DNA from: Haplomitrium mnioides
Taxonomy: Eukaryota > Marchantiophyta > Haplomitriopsida > Calobryales
DNA: 29,815 nucleotides
Assembly (NCBI GenBank): GCA_049999725.1
Contig: JBNGIS010033874.1
Span: 1 to 29,815 of the forward strand
Direction of reading: 5' to 3'
Below the pieces are notes generated by a model that saw only the letters and a list, made by a program, of their open reading frames with translations, ran no database searches and was not told where the DNA came from. Of the stretch, positions 29,078-29,815 are shown one piece after another. Position numbers and translations under genes: made by a program. Every line of letters begins with the position of its first letter. Position 1 is the stretch's first letter.

Positions 29078-29815
29078 GATTTAGAATGCAAAAAGAGTTT
29101 TTAAGGTTTGAGTATCAAAAACATATTAAACAAAATTCAGAAAACCAAATGTTAAACTCTTTTATGCTTTGTAAACAACAAATCAAACAGATTTTAGTAA
29201 TAGTGGTTATGTGTAGATTATGTTCCTTGTTCTTCTTGTTGTAGGAAAGGGGTTGATCTTCAAACCTTCCAAAAAATAGGTGTTGATGTCAGCAATAGAC
29301 CTTCAGAATGGATCAACAGTATTTAAGAGGTTGTTGAAGTCTCTGCTTTCAGAAGAAGTCTGCAAAAGTTGGAGTAAATATCTTGAATATGCAACCTTGA
29401 ACTCTGAACTCTTTAATCAAGTCTTGAAGATAGATGATGTTGATAAATCTTGACAATAAACTTTGAAGATACCATGTATTATAGAGGGTTTCCTATGGAC
29501 TAGTTGTGGTTATTAGACCTTCTTAGAATCTCTATAGATTCTTGAGACATCAAGTGAGCTTCCTCTTTCAGGTTTTATATAAAATTGTACTTTTTAGAAA
29601 ACAAAATTTGTATTATAGGTATAGCTATAGCCAATCTACTAACACTTATAGATTGAGCTATGTTAATGATACTGTATTGGATTCACAGATCCTTGAATAA
29701 ATTTATGTAGCAGATTCTATTGGATTTTCTAATGTGCAGATTTCTATTAAATGAAAAATAGAGTATTAAGATATCAAAATGGTAAATGAAGTGATGTGAT
29801 ATTAATCTATGTCCA
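29078..29815. other. Region upstream of copia gag: leader or flanking DNA, no LTR seen
   Basis: For a minus-strand copia element the PBS and 5' LTR should lie here. I find no 12-base PBS and no match to the 208-218 bp LTR of either copy. There are no convincing genes either. The stretch is AT-rich single-copy-looking sequence; it may be a long leader, with the LTR beyond the window, or rearranged flanking DNA. Confidence 0.5.

Noticed and set aside
29468-29474. GATACCA, a possible remnant of a Met-tRNA primer site for copia copy 2, followed by TG
   Set aside because: Only seven bases match and the following sequence does not resemble the copia LTR at 13771-13978.

Overview
The window is repeat-dominated nuclear DNA from a land plant with a large, retrotransposon-rich genome. 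A gymnosperm such as a conifer is the best guess. The evidence is an AT-rich background, plant-type Ty1/copia and chromodomain-bearing Ty3/gypsy elements nested inside one another, intron-like polypyrimidine-AG junctions, and no dense gene set. The lineage itself is inferred. I see no intact host gene. Every coding signal is either retrotransposon or a decayed gene with stops and frameshifts.

Layout, left to right. Positions 1-256 hold a short plus-strand gypsy reverse-transcriptase fragment bounded by a 29-bp inverted repeat. Positions 257-1830 are AT-rich, with a loose array of palindromic CTATGCRCGCATAG-type units at 1110-1330. Positions 1831-3144 (minus) carry a decayed gene with a GHTHDQI...MFSRFS motif, cut at 3144/3145 by the LTR of copia copy 1 (3145-7293, minus, truncated at its 5' end inside protease). 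Positions 7294-13230 are a distinct domain: a decayed plus-strand multi-exon gene of unrecognised family (exon-like blocks at 7665-9171, 11069-11623 and 11724-12349, then AATAAA). Its intron-like spaces contain 24-bp palindromic tandem arrays, a GC-rich 52-bp minisatellite and a roughly 345-bp tandem duplication. Positions 13428-13770 hold another plus-strand exon-like block, cut by the LTR of copia copy 2.

Positions 13771 to about 29077 (minus) are copia copy 2. Inserted in it is a complete Ty3/gypsy chromovirus (14268-24376, minus, LTRs of 600 and 582 bp, flanks GCTAT/ACTAT). Inserted in the RNase H region of that element is a 3852-bp TG...CA sequence (16440-20291) with a perfect 5-bp target duplication TCACC, most simply a solo LTR. 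This gives a three-level nest whose order of events can be read directly.

The chromovirus keeps its logical order on the minus strand: 5' LTR, PBS for initiator-Met tRNA, leader with two related small ORFs, gag, protease, RT, RNase H, integrase, chromodomain, polypurine tract, 3' LTR. About nine stop codons interrupt gag-pol, so it cannot move by itself. The LTRs carry five GCCACGTGTC-like (G-box/ABRE) units at roughly 50-bp spacing, a possible stress- or ABA-responsive enhancer. The most interesting leads are the decayed multi-exon gene with palindromic arrays in its introns, the paired leader ORFs, and the 3.85-kb noncoding LTR-like insert.
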